Below are positions 21,256 to 33,933 of a DNA stretch of 64,000 nucleotides, one piece after another. The stretch spans positions 65,001 to 129,000 of the forward strand of contig JBBHKE010002075.1 in assembly GCA_037447655.1 (NCBI GenBank), read 5' to 3'. The notes under the pieces are model-generated. The model saw nothing but the letters and a program-made list of their open reading frames with translations, was not told where the DNA came from and ran no database searches. Both the position numbers and the translations under genes were made by a program. How positions within the stretch are numbered: the first letter of the stretch is position 1; each line of letters opens with the position of its first letter. The DNA is from Zygnema cylindricum (taxonomy: Eukaryota; Streptophyta; Zygnematophyceae; Zygnematales; Zygnemataceae).

Positions 21256-22666
21256 TTAAAAAAAAAAAAAAAACCCGATTAGTGTTAATAACACTAATTG
21301 TTTTTTTCCGCTATTTATTCCTTTACTCTAATAGCGATTGACGGTGTACTGTTGCTTCTTGGATGCTCCACGTATGTGTAATTTTTTGGTCATTTGTTCT
21401 AAATGCAATCTCGGCCATATCTTGACCGTCAGGTTTCCACGGTTGAGTGTCATTAGATATTTTCAGGTACCAGGCTATGTAGTTATTAGTTTGATATTGT
21501 TTACTGTCGGGATTCTAAAAATGCGCGTTTTAAATCAATCGCCATGTCTCACTATTTTAACTGTCGTGAGGTGAGCTGCCTGACCATTCGATCAAAAGTG
21601 CGCAAAATATAATTAAATTTAGTACAGTGCGTAAAATACGGGAAATCTACAGAGCGTTTCCAAGTGTTGTCGCAAAATCGAAATTTTGAACTACACGGTG
21701 AGTCGCTATTAGGGTATGTCCCCATGTGCATAAGTAAGAACTTTTTTCTGTCGTTTTGCTGTAAAACTTAGCGCCGTACTGCCTTATTTTCTATTCGTAC
21801 GAAGGAATCGCAAATTTGTAGAGTACAATTTGCGTCATCCTCGAACTTACGATGTACAAAAATTTGTTGTCTTGTGTTTTTCGACCCACTTTGACGACAA
21901 AAAACGTCACCTTCAACCTTATCTTTAAAACACATGCGCGATGTGTTTTAAAACTAGGGATTTTCTATAAACAAATAGGAACATATATTTGCGCATGTCG
22001 AAATATTCGAAAATTTATATACGATTTCTAAGGACAAATAAAAGTACAGAATTCGCTATTTTTTGTCCATTTGCATTCCAATACGACAAATAAAAGTACA
22101 CAATTTGTTTGAATTTGTCCGTTTTCGTCCAGTACGGATTTCTTTTTTGCAGGGGTCTTCAAATTCCGATGCCATTTCCGCGTCGACCCGGACAGGGATG
22201 CAAAGGCAAAGCCTGCGTCTTCAACCGTGAAGCGACACAGGTTGGAATCTTCGTCTACAATATCGCGATGGGCCACGGCGTCACAAGCAGTTCAAAAAAT
22301 ATCGTCGCGACCACAGATTGTAGGCGTTAACAACGTCATAGGTGTTGTTGGCATGTACAATCGTCACATCGTAAGTTACGATTTGGTCATTCACGGAACA
22401 TAGGGACACTTGAAAACGGGTCGGATCTGCGGCTAAAATACAAGCAAGTTGGCTAGTACAAACATGGGGACCAAACCCTTAGAAGCACCTATATGCATAA
22501 AAGCCCAAGTTACGACCTTTAACTTGATATTAAATTTTAGGTAATATGTAGGTAAAATTTAATTAGTGCGTTTACACTAATTCAGGAGATGCTTATTGTT
22601 AATTGAGCATATGTAATTTCGTACATTAACTGCTAATTATTTCGTGCATAAGTACATAAAAGTAGT
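21256..22666. other. F2 element end, then sequence without a recognised gene
   Basis: 21256-21348 is the right part of an F2 TIR element. Beyond it, no family motif, tandem array or long inverted repeat is recognised. A short open frame at 22109-22330 (CKGKACVFNREATQVGIFVY) follows a plausible acceptor (TTTTTTGCAG at 22152) but matches nothing I know. Confidence 0.4.
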
Positions 22667-23097
22667 GTTGTGTATCGGGAAAAAACTTATCGAGATAAAA
22701 CCGATACTTATAGTTATCGGTTATCTAACGTCGATGGATCCCGATATACCGCTTCGAGACCAACAACTTCCTTATCGGCGATAAATGGAAACAAATATAG
22801 TACGCTATATAATAGTACTTTATATTATAATGTATTATGTTTTCCATTGTATATAGCGTAGCATGCCATGTATGACAATCTGTTCCGTAACCTGTTTAAT
22901 GGAAGAACGGGAGTACCAAAAACGGAATGAGCCGTCCAGCTGTACGGTATGAGCCGTACAACTATCACCAAAAGTTATTGAACCAATGTTATCGCGATAA
23001 AAAACCGACAATGGGTGCCAACACATCGATTATCGGTGGGCCAAAAAAAGGGCCTTATCGGTTAACGGCAAAATGGCTAATAATGCACAACACTAAT
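22667..23097. mobile_element. TATCG-rich TIR element, copy 2 (431 bp)
   Basis: Termini AGTGTTGTGTATCGG and a decayed inverse (ATGCACAACACT). Interior blocks TAGTTATCGGTTATC, GGACC/GAGACCAACAA and CGATTATCGGT are shared with copies at 12988 and 62589. Confidence 0.8.
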
Positions 23098-23537
23098 AAA
23101 AATCGTAAGGTAACAGCGTAAACGCGTGAATGTGATGTCAACACAGGAAAGCGTACTCAGGTTTGTTTCAGAGTCTCCAACCACAAGACTTTAGTAAAAA
23201 ACCCTAAAAGACCACCTGAGTCCATGGGAACAAAAATAGGCGGCAATGCCAAAACTGGAAAACCACTTGTCATTCAACATAATAAAGATTAGGGGAAAAT
23301 GCACGAACTTGTTCTCACATGTTTAAACGTTAAAGTATATGTGCTACACTGGGGGAATTAGTTACATCAGTGTTATCCATGCTAATTAGCGTCAATGCTT
23401 TGTTGGCTCGGTCACTAAACCTATAATAGCGCTAATAATATGTAGTTTTTCCCTACACTGGCATTTTCTTTAAAGTTATTCACGCTGCACCTTATGTCAT
23501 TACCGGAACTAAAAGGCAACAAAGCCATAATGTTTGA

Positions 23538-24090
23538 CAGAGAAGAGAGGGAGAGGGAGGCGGAAAGGAAGATAGAGACAGAGAGGAAGAGAGGAGAGCA
23601 ACAAGGGGGAGTGAAGGGGAGGAGGAGAGGGAGAGGGAGAGGGCAAGGGAGAGAGTGGGAGAACGAAAGCAAGAGGAAGTGGGAAAGGGAGAAAGAGAGG
23701 GACAGAGGGGAGGGAGGGGGAGAACGGGAGAGGGGGAGGGAGAGGGAGGGGGAGAACGGGAGAGGGAGAGGGAGAGGGAGAGGGAGAGAGAGAGGGAGAG
23801 GGAGAGGGAGAGGGGGAGGGAGAGGGAGAGGGAGAGGGAGAGGGAGAGGGAAAGGGAGAGGGAGAGGGAGAGGGAGAGGGAAAGGGAGAGGGAGAGGGGG
23901 AGGGGGAGGGAGAGGGAGAGGGAGAGGGAGAGGGAGAGGGAGAGGGAAAGGGAGAGGGAGAGGGAGAGGGAGAGGGAAAGGGAGAGGGAGAGGGAGAGGG
24001 AGAGGGAGAGGGAGAGGGAGAGGGAGAGGGAGAGGGAGAGGGAGAGGGAGAGGGAGGGGGAGAGGGAGAGGGAGGGAGAGGGAGGGGGAG
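23538..24090. repeat. (AGAGGG)n array
   Basis: A nearly uninterrupted hexanucleotide array (GGGAGA) from about 23757 to 24058, with looser GA-rich flanks. The 245- and 161-residue open frames across it encode only Arg-Gly or Glu-Arg repeats and are not genes. Confidence 0.95.
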
Positions 24091-24094
24091 AGGC

Positions 24095-24325
24095 TAGATC
24101 CGGAGGTACATGGTTACCGGGAGGATGTTCTGTCGCGTAATGTAGGAGGAAAAGACAAAAATGTAGGAGGAAAAGACGAAATAGGCCAGATCCGGAGGTA
24201 CATGGTTACCGGGAGGAGTTCTGTCGCGTAATGTAGAAGGAAAAGACAAAAAATGTACGAGGAAAAGACGAAATAGGCCAGATCCGGAGGTACATGGTTA
24301 CCGGGAGGAGTTCTGTCGCGTAGGC
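24095..24325. repeat. 93-bp tandem repeat, 2.5 units
   Basis: Units begin AGATCCGGAGGTACATGG at 24095, 24188 and 24280 (period 93 and 92), each containing TTCTGTCGCGTA and, within the unit, a doubled GTAGGAGGAAAAGAC sub-repeat. They follow the AGAGGG array directly. Confidence 0.9.
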
Positions 24326-26055
24326 AACTTTTACAGGTTTTTTCTCCTAATTGTCTACACAAAAATTTGTTGCGATCATGTTGATATGGATGTAAATTTC
24401 TTTCCAGGTGTGTATCTGATACAAATACCTCAATTCCTTCCATGACACTCGTTCAACCAACCAAAAGGACTCCCCACGTGCTTCTGAAAATCTCTCGAGA
24501 AAACGATAAATCACCGAATCTTCACTTTCCTCAAAAAGTTCAAGAAACCTCTACACAAAACAAAAGAGGGATAGAAGGAGCTCGCCCCAATTCCCTAACA
24601 AAGCGTAGCGGACTGAGCAAATAGGTCAAAAAAAAAAGAAAAAAAACCGGAAAGAAAAAAGAGCAAAATAAAGCAAATATGGAAGAGAGCAACAAACATT
24701 TTTCTTCTGGCTGGCATCCAAACAAGGGAACCTATGCTGTCTACCGTAGTTCATATTTAAAGAACCATTTCAACACGCTATTTGTGGTTTTCCCTTACTA
24801 TACATCTATTATACTGAATTATTCATATAATACACGTTACAAAGTACAAGTACAATATAACCATACATAGTGTTGCCAATTGTTTTTCGCACATTTGGGG
24901 ACTTAAGAATAAATACATTGGACGAAAGAAACGAATGTTTCACACATCATTAACAAACAACCCAAAATTTCAATCAGGTATAGAAGTGAAAAGTGCGGTG
25001 AATATCCTACAGAGTTAAGGAGTTAATAGTAGGCTTCCATTATCATTTTAACCCACAAAACGTCAAAAAAATTATTATGCTTATTAAAGGAATTTCACGT
25101 TATGCTCATAAAATTAACTTTAAGTGAGCTCGGAATTTCAAATCTGAAATTTTATTTCTTTCTCATATTTGGCGGGCCAACAAATTGTTTGCTAAGGATA
25201 CTCACCGATGATAAAATTCTTTAAAAACAGGAAGAGACGGGAAGCATCCCTGAACAAACCAACTGCTACTTTTCATCAACAAGAAATTAACGACTCAAGT
25301 GAGAAAAAATATGAAACAAGAAAGTACGAAAAATATGAAAAGTATGTGAAAATAGACAGACACAAAAATATGTGAATACATACTTTGACTTGAGATGTTA
25401 TATATGCCATGATCCATTACAGCGAGAAAACGTATCTGAACACATATTATATACATTATGGATCAGGACACTTTCTAACTGGCCCATTAGAACAGCCCAA
25501 TGTATTATATGTTTCCCAAGAGCTAATTCACTATTGATCTTTTTTGTACATAGTTATGAATATGACAGGCTATTGCAACTTACTAAATATGCATATACAT
25601 TCTTAAAACCAAAAACCAACCCCAAATAGTTCACTTTCTTTCAGCTTATCTTGAATCCAAGCTTATATCTTAAATGGTGGCTATCTTAAATCTCCAATCG
25701 TCAAATGAGACACTCATTATAACCCAAATACCTCCCAGCAGAAAAAAGAAAATATCCATGCACATACAAAAAAAGAAAAGTTGTGTTTGTACCACATTGT
25801 CGTTTCCAACCAATTTTCTCGGGGAGCCTCCTTACAGATTACCGTGTCCACTTCCCAACTGTAACGAACATTTACCAACAGAGTAAATACGAATCCGATA
25901 AACTCGCCAGGTGTCCGTTTTTGCCTTTTAAGACTTGCAATTTATCTCCTGTCCTCCCCGGCTCCCTTGTCAAAAAGACTCGGAATAGAAATAATCACAT
26001 CGAAGTTGTTGAAAAAAAGGGAAGACGAGACAAATATAACCGACAAGTCTTTTCA
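24326..26055. other. Unique AT-rich spacer before the TraB-type gene
   Basis: No repeat family and no convincing exon seen. It contains the 3' flank of the gene that ends at 26056. Short open frames lack family motifs. Confidence 0.5.
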
Positions 26056-29000
26056 TCAAAGTTCCCAACCCTGGTCAAAAAAAGCTGTAAGGACTGAAAT
26101 TCCTTGCACCACATAATCTTGGATGCTTTGAAGGAGAACTTCCCAGACCCACAGATCTACTGCGAGGACCAAAGAAAATAAGATCAGTGCCGTTGTCTGG
26201 TACCGATTCAAGGGCCAGCCGGAAACTTTTGCGATCTTTGCTAAAAGTTTCGATCCAGCCCCTTTTTTGGTCTCTCGTTTCCTCCCGGTAATAGCCCATG
26301 CTGTTCTCCAATCCACGGAAATAGGATGGAGGTCAAACTGGAGCCTTAGCCGTCGATCGAGGTCAGGAAGATGTCCACTTCCATAGAAAATTGCGATGCG
26401 GCGACAACCATCGTTTAGTGCTTCGGAAAGAGCTTCCATAGCCGCGGTGTTTCGTTCGCCAATAATGACAGAGCTTTCAAGGACACTTGCTGCTTTGTCC
26501 ATTGTACTGCTTTGTATAAAAAGAGTCCCAGAAAAAAGAAAAACAAGGTCCCGATTGTGAGGCCACGACACCACTCATGAGGCAAGACATTTAAGCCATT
26601 CACAATGAACAACATTTTGTCCGTCCCTACTCCCTTTACTAAAATGTTTAGTTTGCAAATCAAGTGCAAAAAGTTGCAAAAGAATGTATTTCTTTAGGGA
26701 ACAGACATCAGTTAAATGTCCATTAGCGAAAAACAATATTCATAAGGTGATATTGTAGTTCAATTTATCCTGTGAGAGTAGAAGAGTGCAACACAGATGG
26801 GAAACAAAGGAGTTGAAAACTTTCCCAATTGTTCCCCCATACCAGACCTTCACCAGGATAAAAGAAAGTTCAGGACACAGGAACAGACATATGAACCAGA
26901 GACTTCATATAATGTTTTCTTTTGTTTTTGGTCGAATGTTGATGTGAATAGTAGGGCAGATAATTTCCAATGATAAAGGTGACCTTTAAGCCTTGTCATT
27001 CTGAAGCTTTGAAGTTTGACAAGAATAAGTTTCATTTGGTGTCTTAAGCAAATCATTTTAAGTTCAAACCAGCGGTCATACAAGTCATTCATACTTCTGA
27101 AGTTTTAATGCGAAGGTTTTCTCATACAGAAAAATACTCTCAAAAAATGACAGATCAATGAGAGGACCCACTCACTCCATTGTAATTTGTCGTGCCAAAA
27201 CCACTTTCATAGCTCGAGCGAGATCGAGATCCATAAGTGCTTTCACTTCTGGAGCCTTCATAAGGGGAGAATCTCGTGGCGCACATACTCCCTCGATCAG
27301 AAACAGTCCCAATAATGGCATTGGAATAAAACGAGCCGCCCAAAAAAGACTCCGACGGAAAGGATCGAGATCTGACGGAGCTTCTGCTGAGCGAGCAATG
27401 GCTTTTGAAGACATGACTGTGACATCTCGGGCAAAGGAAAAGAAACTTTCCCCTCTCTCCTTCTGCAAAGGCAAAAAGACAAAAGGGTGTTATGTAAACA
27501 CGAAGAACAGAAGGACAATGACAAAAAAGATTCAGAAGGAGAAGTTGATAAATCACAGTCATTACGTTTTTAGTTGGGAAAACCTGACGATCCTTTTAAT
27601 TCACATGATCCATGCCAAATTTAGTAAAATAATCCGAATTTAACAAGCTGAACGAACAGATATTTTATTGCCACCATTATTAACGCCACTAAAAAGTATG
27701 ATGCGGCAGTCAACCAACGACGCATATAAAATTGCATGGTTATGTCAATCTGAACATCTTATCACATCTTCCAAAACCAACATGTGCTTCAATTTCACCA
27801 TGAGAATGGTAAAAACACAGTCAATCAGAAATATAAGACAAGAAAAGGCAAGAAATCAATGCACATGCTCCTTTCATTGCTGATGCGCGAGAAAGATGAT
27901 GCCATGACACTGGAGAAAGTGTAACAAACGGCTGAAAGTTTAGTTTGGAGGCGCCTCACCTGAAGCTTTTGGAAAGTGGCTAAGTCCAAATCTGCATGAT
28001 ACCAATTATTTTCAGAATAATCCATACACTCCAACTGAAATTCAAGATTCAAAGTAGATGACATGAGGCGCTGAATGGTCCCAATGACGCCCCCGCCGCC
28101 TCTCCTGCAAAACATGAAGCAATCAAAAATTGTTGATATCCAAGAACTTGCCTCTTTTACAGCTACAAACGAATAGAGAGATATAAGAAATGTGTACAAA
28201 GCAGCTAACCCATAAAAAAATGTCGGCAATTTCTAAAACTGAAGGATTTCAAATGGCGTCACCTAGGAGTGAACTTTGTTTGACAAAAACCGTTAGGAAG
28301 TTTGGAGATCCAGAAACGTTGAGGGAACAATGGGCGCCGAAGTCTTTCATTCACTATGTCAATCAATGACATGTCAGGGCTTTGTGCCTAGGATCCCTAG
28401 TGATAAATCTTGCTACACAACCACCTCGATGTTTTGCAACTCCATATTGTGACAGCCTTGCCTTCAAAAATTTGTACAAACTTTGTTTCTTTGGTATGTC
28501 CTTTCAAGCTTTCATACTTCCGCACATAAAAGCTTTGGCGTAGATGGCGCATACTGATAGAAGAGAAGCATGTGCTAACTGGTTTACAATTCCAAAATTA
28601 ATTCGCCTCTTGAAAGAAAAATGACCAGGCATGCAAAGTACGAACATTTCATGTGACGTCAATGAGACAAAATTGAGCACATTTGAGACTTATGGGACTA
28701 CATGAAATAAATATTTTTTAGGAAGTGTAAAGCTGTTTTAATCAGATTGCAATATCTCGCAATTTTGTGATACATAATGACTAAAACATTAACCTTGAAG
28801 GGTCGTTTGATTCACTGATTAAAGATCGTAAATCACTGTCCACTATGCATCAATAAGAAAACTTTCAGATTCTGTTCAAGCTGGACATAGAGATCCAGAA
28901 CTAACAAGATTGAAATGGAAGACTTTCTGATTAGAGGTTAAACAGAGCATCAGACTATCAAGTTCCAGTAGAGAAAAATGTAGCCAATCACAAGTCCATA

Positions 29001-31280
29001 TCACAAGAATTTGAGAATCCCAACAAACATCGCTACTTTTTCTGATCAAAAACCACAAAATAGTGCTCATGACACCATTTCAGGAACTGGATTGATATCG
29101 GCCATGTCTCTGTACCCTTAGTATTAATGGTAGTAAATTTCGGTTTAAAACTAATACTTCCTTTACAACTAACAGCAATGGGCAGTGTACTTTCTCAGCT
29201 GCCTTAATGGCTCCTTCGTTTCCATGTAGAAGAGGTTTACTTTGCAAAATCGTTTAAAGTGGCTGAAACTTGACAAGCCCAAAAAAGCATTGCACTTCAC
29301 AACTTTCACAAGGAACTATACAGTGTTGCATGACATAGAACATACGAATAGGGAGAGTTTCTGCAAGGGTCAAATGTTGGTTTCTTCTCATAAATCTAGT
29401 CTGGCTGTAGACATTCAATCCTGAATATGTTTCAAACCATTTTGACATGATTTTATCGCACTATTTCTCTTCCTCCCCAATATTGTGGTTGGACAATATT
29501 GTGGTTGTAGTAAGCTGAAATTCGATAGGAAGAAGACCTGAAACAAGAACTTATTGACCCAAAACTTTTTAATTAGCACATAGATCTCCAGATGGGATAT
29601 CTTCTTCTCGTTGCTGCAAAGCTTACCTTTGACCAGGTTTTCTTCTTGGCGGCTTCCAACGAACCTCTTTGCCATTTGCAAACGCGCGACGTCTCTTGTC
29701 CGCAACCATCTCATAAAGTACCCGATCATAAGTCGCCAGCTCATCCTGAAGACCTTCAAAATATCTGTAAATTACCATAAATAACCGTTAGGATGAAGAC
29801 GTACATGTTGGTCTTGAAAAAAAACAAATGAAATTTCTAAATCCTATGGGTTTACACAAAGAATTACATTTTGTTTATTGTTTGCAAATAAACAGCGAAC
29901 CAATTTGTAATGAGGACAACTCACTCTTTGTCTGCGATATGCACAGCTGCAACAAGGTCCACCTGTCACAAATTGGACCAAAAAATTGTACAATAAGCAT
30001 GGGAAATAAGCCTCACAACAAGGCAGGAAGAGAAGAACATGTGACTACATGGACTAAAGTAAACATTTAAAATAGGGGACAGCCTCCCTTAAAAGTTTGT
30101 ACAAAAAAAAATGGTGGAATTAACCAGTCTCCTAAGTAAGGTACACAAACTACCAAATACAAACATCCACTGATATGGTTGATTAGACTCTGCGGAAGCA
30201 ACAAACTATAATATATTCTGCTTCTAATCTCTGTACCATAAGGTCTGACATGAAAATTTTAAAGGAGAAAGAGGCAAAAACTGTCCTTTGGTAACGTTAG
30301 TAACACATGCAGTGTCCTAAGAAACAAGATTTCAACCCTGTTGTGAACACAATCAGTTAATTCTATATTTGGTAAAACATAGAAAATAGTCTACCCTGGA
30401 AAGACAGAAAAAGCAGAGAGAAACGGTTCCAAATCTAAAGCTACAAACCAGTGAACACAATTCACATTGATCTCAAAAAAAATGTGTACTTGCCATCAGA
30501 AAGAAAGCTTCATATGAATCATTACTGATTCGATGTAAATTTAGCAATCATTGACTAAACTAGAGAAAGCAAACACATAAATCACAAAAAACCATGAAAG
30601 AGATTGAACACTGCTTCCCATAGAACAATGCCAATGCATGAAAGGTATGAACTGATTCTTCTCCGCAAATATGTAAGAATCAATCTCAAGAAAAACCTTC
30701 ATCATTCTAAAAATGAAAAGAGTCAGAAATTCCTCAAAATTGCTCATGAACGAAAAATAGGTTAAACATAGGTTTCTACCTGAACCTCAGGTCTCAGCAA
30801 ATCCCACCATGGTCCTCTTTTCCAGTAAGTTACAATTGCTGTTTGCAATTCTGCATGATTTCCTTCTGTAGAAAACCGAGTGAAGTCAGCCAAAGTTGAA
30901 TAAACTTGACTTCCGTTTGTAATTTCAATTGCACTTTCATTTGTACTTTCAATTGTACTTGGATTTGACTTTGAAGCGATCAAAGATTCTTGAACTGCAG
31001 CTTTGAGTTTATTTTCAGTTTTGTCTAATTTTTGTGAATTGGAAACAGCTTGCAACCTGCCGTCGCTTACGGAATTTCGAATGCACCTTATATGATTAGA
31101 GAAAGGTGACTTACAGGCTTTTTTAGGGTTTTTTACAAAGATTGCATAGAAATTTACTGGGAAAGATGAGCTCGTTCTGACAGTAACATTTGTCAAATAA
31201 TTATAGTTTTTAATGAAAGAGCCATGTAAATTGTCGCGGTATGAGTTCAGGGCAAAGATTGAATGTGATGACGTGGCCAT
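26056..31280 (-). CDS. TraB/PrgY-type membrane protein, six exons, likely plastid-targeted
   Basis: Minus-strand exons: 30780-31280, 29925-29962, 29627-29764, 27960-28104, 27176-27462, 26056-26506. All are GT-AG and phase-consistent, giving 519 residues. Motifs typical of the plant TraB-like family: VDLVAAVHIADKE (residue 168 on, His175), YFEGLQDELATYDRVLYEMV, LEFQLECMDYSENNWYHADL, FFSFARDVTVMSSKA, GERN (386-389) and FYGSGHLPDL (410-419, His415). These His and Glu-Arg-Asn positions correspond to the conserved metal-binding/protease-like residues proposed for TraB/GumN proteins. A membrane segment is clear at about 473-495. The first ~130 residues are Ser/Thr/Asn-rich with few acids near the start, which fits a transit peptide. 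The ATG at 31280 is the only good start in the first exon. The biochemical role of plant members is not known to me. Confidence 0.88.
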
Positions 31281-31505
31281 GGCTGACCAGCTGCCCTTCC
31301 TCTAACAGCTTCCTCGAAGAGAAAGACAAAAAGAACCTTTTTAAGGTTTCAAAGTTTCAAACTACAGTACAGTTCAGTACGGTACAGTACTGAACAGTCC
31401 AACTACAATAACAATACTGTAATATCGTATGTTTCGGTAAAGTGCGAGCATTTCGTCGCAGGTTCACAAATTTCATCATACCGTGCGGAAATCCACCAAT
31501 GATGG

Positions 31506-32128
31506 AAATTTTGTGCTGCTATTTTCTGGCGGCCGCATGAAGTTTCCACGAGGGTTTCGGATCGGCAACTTAGAGAGTGAGAGGCTACAATTCACCGTGA
31601 ATCGCTATTAGCGTAATAAAATAGATAGCGTAATGAAACAATTCGCGTACTTTACGGTAAATTGGATTTTTTAGGGTACTCAATGATACTAATTTAGTAA
31701 TTTATCATTAACTCTAATTTGTAAACTGCTTTGTAAAAAATTTCGGCACATAATATGTCCACACTAAAATATGTATATGTACGAAATTGTTCAAATCGTA
31801 CGCCGTCGCGTTTTTTTGACATCCGCGTATGCCGGAAAATATTTACGCAATTACATATTATTATATTTTATGTACTTTTATAATCAAAATGTACGAAATA
31901 GTACGAATGTGACAATCCGTACACCATACTATTTAGAAGGGCACTAAATTACAGTTATGAACCGTATTGAGCGGGGTACCTCAAATAACGTTCAGAAACA
32001 TTTAGCGTACTTTATTCTATTTGAGAATTTGCCGAAAAAAAAGAGGTACCCCAATTAGCGTCAAATTTTGTGCTGCTTTTTCTGGCGGCCGCATGAAGTT
32101 TCCACGAGGGTTTCGGATCGGCAACTTA
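31506..32128. repeat. 66-bp direct repeat bracketing a truncated F5 element
   Basis: 31506-31572 and 32063-32128 are the same (one base difference in length) and include CTGGCGGCCGCATGAAGTTT and GGGTTTCGGATCGGCAACTT. Between them is the truncated TIR element at 31591-32062. The repeat is too long for a transposon target duplication, so it suggests a local duplication. It lies 230-850 bp upstream of the TraB-type ATG. Confidence 0.9.
31591..32062. mobile_element. F5 TIR element, truncated copy
   Basis: Starts TTCACCGTGAATCGCTATTAG and follows 16988-17511 to GGTACCCCAATTAGCGTC, where it stops at the copied 66-bp block. The terminal inverted end is missing. Confidence 0.75.
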
Positions 32129-32137
32129 CTGGGAGGC

Positions 32138-32358
32138 TTCAGTGAATCGCTATTGGTGTTACTATTTTTTTTTGCCACTTAATACATCTTTTCTCCGTAC
32201 ACACTTGTCGGATTTTGGATCTGACGGTGGCGATTGAATTTTAAGATTCTCAGCTTCCGATTGGCGGTCTGAAATTGAAAATCGGACAAGTGTGTACGGA
32301 GAAAAAATGTTTTTAATTGGCGACAAAATTATTAACACTGATAGCGATACACGGTGTA
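32138..32358. mobile_element. F1 TIR element, copy b
   Basis: Ends CAGTGAATCGCTATTGGTGT and AGCGATACACGGTGTA. The interior is close to 15208-15428, with the CTCCGTACACACTTGTCGG / inverse pair preserved. Confidence 0.8.
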
Positions 32359-32439
32359 CTCTCCAATGATCGTAAATATCGTATCAGCGTATCGAATACA
32401 ACAGTTGTGCGATATCTTAACAACATTAGGGTTTCAGAC

Positions 32440-32745
32440 CATAGTTCAAAAGTAGGCGTTTTTATGGTAGGCCTTTGGTCGGCGCCTTTATCGTAAGTTG
32501 TGTTATGGGCTTTTCATGTGATCTTCTTAGATCGCTACTTTGATCAGCGACCGTCCGATCGTCCGAATCTGACGGTGTGAAGAAAAAACTTTGGTCCGAA
32601 TGTTTTAATTGGTCCAATTTTTGGTTCGAATGTTTTAATTGGTCCGAATAGGTCTGAATACAATATGGGTCTTAAGGTCATATTGTATGTTTTGCATACA
32701 ATAGGCATATTGTATGGGCCTACTTTCATCTTCTTTTGAACTATG
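32440..32745. mobile_element. hAT-like MITE family F7, copy 3 (306 bp)
   Basis: TIRs CATAGTTCAAAAGTAGG and CTTTTGAACTATG with a perfect 8-bp duplication TTTCAGAC on both sides. It is the inverse orientation of copy 1. Confidence 0.88.
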
Positions 32746-33933
32746 TTTCAGACTTTCAGACGGTTATCTTTTCGTAACTACAGTATAGTGCAGTATTTCC
32801 TACTATCATGCGAAATGTACGGATGCAAGCTTATTCTCTGACGGTGGGATATTTCAGTCATTTTCGACGAATGAAGCACTGGCACGTAGAATATTAATAT
32901 CTTTCAAGCACTTTAATCCGTACTGTCTTGTAAGTAGTGCTGGCTGCTAAGTGGCTCTTCCATGATGTGACCGTCTTCAATCCAGCGATCTAACTAAGGA
33001 GCGTACGGGAGTTAAGAGATGCGTCTCGTAGCGTATCGCGCATTATTGGCACCATCTGCATAAATATCATAAAAAGTATCGAGTAGCGCAAATTTCCCAT
33101 GCACGATGCCTTAGACGAAAGGAGCCTATCGCGATTTACGGCAAGTAACCGCTCATGCTTTCAATTTGTTAGAATTTAGGCTTCATGTGTTGGGTGCCTC
33201 GAGAGTAACAACCATTTGTGCGTTTGAATGCGCACAATGTACATAGGATTGTGTTGCTGACCATGTATTACGTAAAAGTGAAGAAAAAATTGTCTATCAA
33301 TGTCTATCTTCCCTAAATAGGATTCTACTTTAAGTTCCCTTTGTTGTTACGCCAAAGGGAACTTAATGGCTACTATCTTAGCAAGCAAATTGCGCCCATT
33401 CCAAGGGGAACATTTTTTTTCGTTTCTAAGGGAAAAACTTTTAGAATTGCTAAACTAGGAGGCAACAATGCGTTATTCCGATTCACGGTTGTGTGTGTGT
33501 AAATTCAAACGTGGATTCATGTGTAGAACATGCAGATATTTCAATTATGAAAAGATGAAAACAATGTTGCCGACACACGATAACATTGGCAATTCTAATT
33601 CTACAAAATTCTGCACAGAGTTTATCCATCATGACATGAACTTGGACACGACATTTAAAAAATGATATGATGACGGCTACCATTGCCGAAAAACTTTAGT
33701 GAGGTATGTAATAAGTTCTCATTCATAAACAAGAGACATTGCAACTCTTAAAATGCTTTAAGCAACCCATTATAATAGACTCGACTTTGGTATTTTAGAC
33801 TTCATATTGCCAGTGAAAAACCATTGCCACAAAGTCGTAACTACGAACATTGTCATTACCTGCATATTGTCAAAAACTATACAATGTAACTAGTCAGGGC
33901 TTTCCTTGCAAAGCTTCCTTTATGTACAAAATC
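32746..33933. other. Intergenic region with one perfect hairpin
   Basis: No exon found. At 33330-33366 a 14-bp perfect stem (TTAAGTTCCCTTTG and inverse) encloses a 9-nt loop. The region ends at the peroxidase 3' end. Confidence 0.5.

Noticed and set aside
23494-24231. 245-residue open frame (Arg-Gly repeats) and the overlapping 161-residue Glu-Arg frame
   Set aside because: They only translate the AGAGGG array in two frames; no start context, no non-repeat domain.
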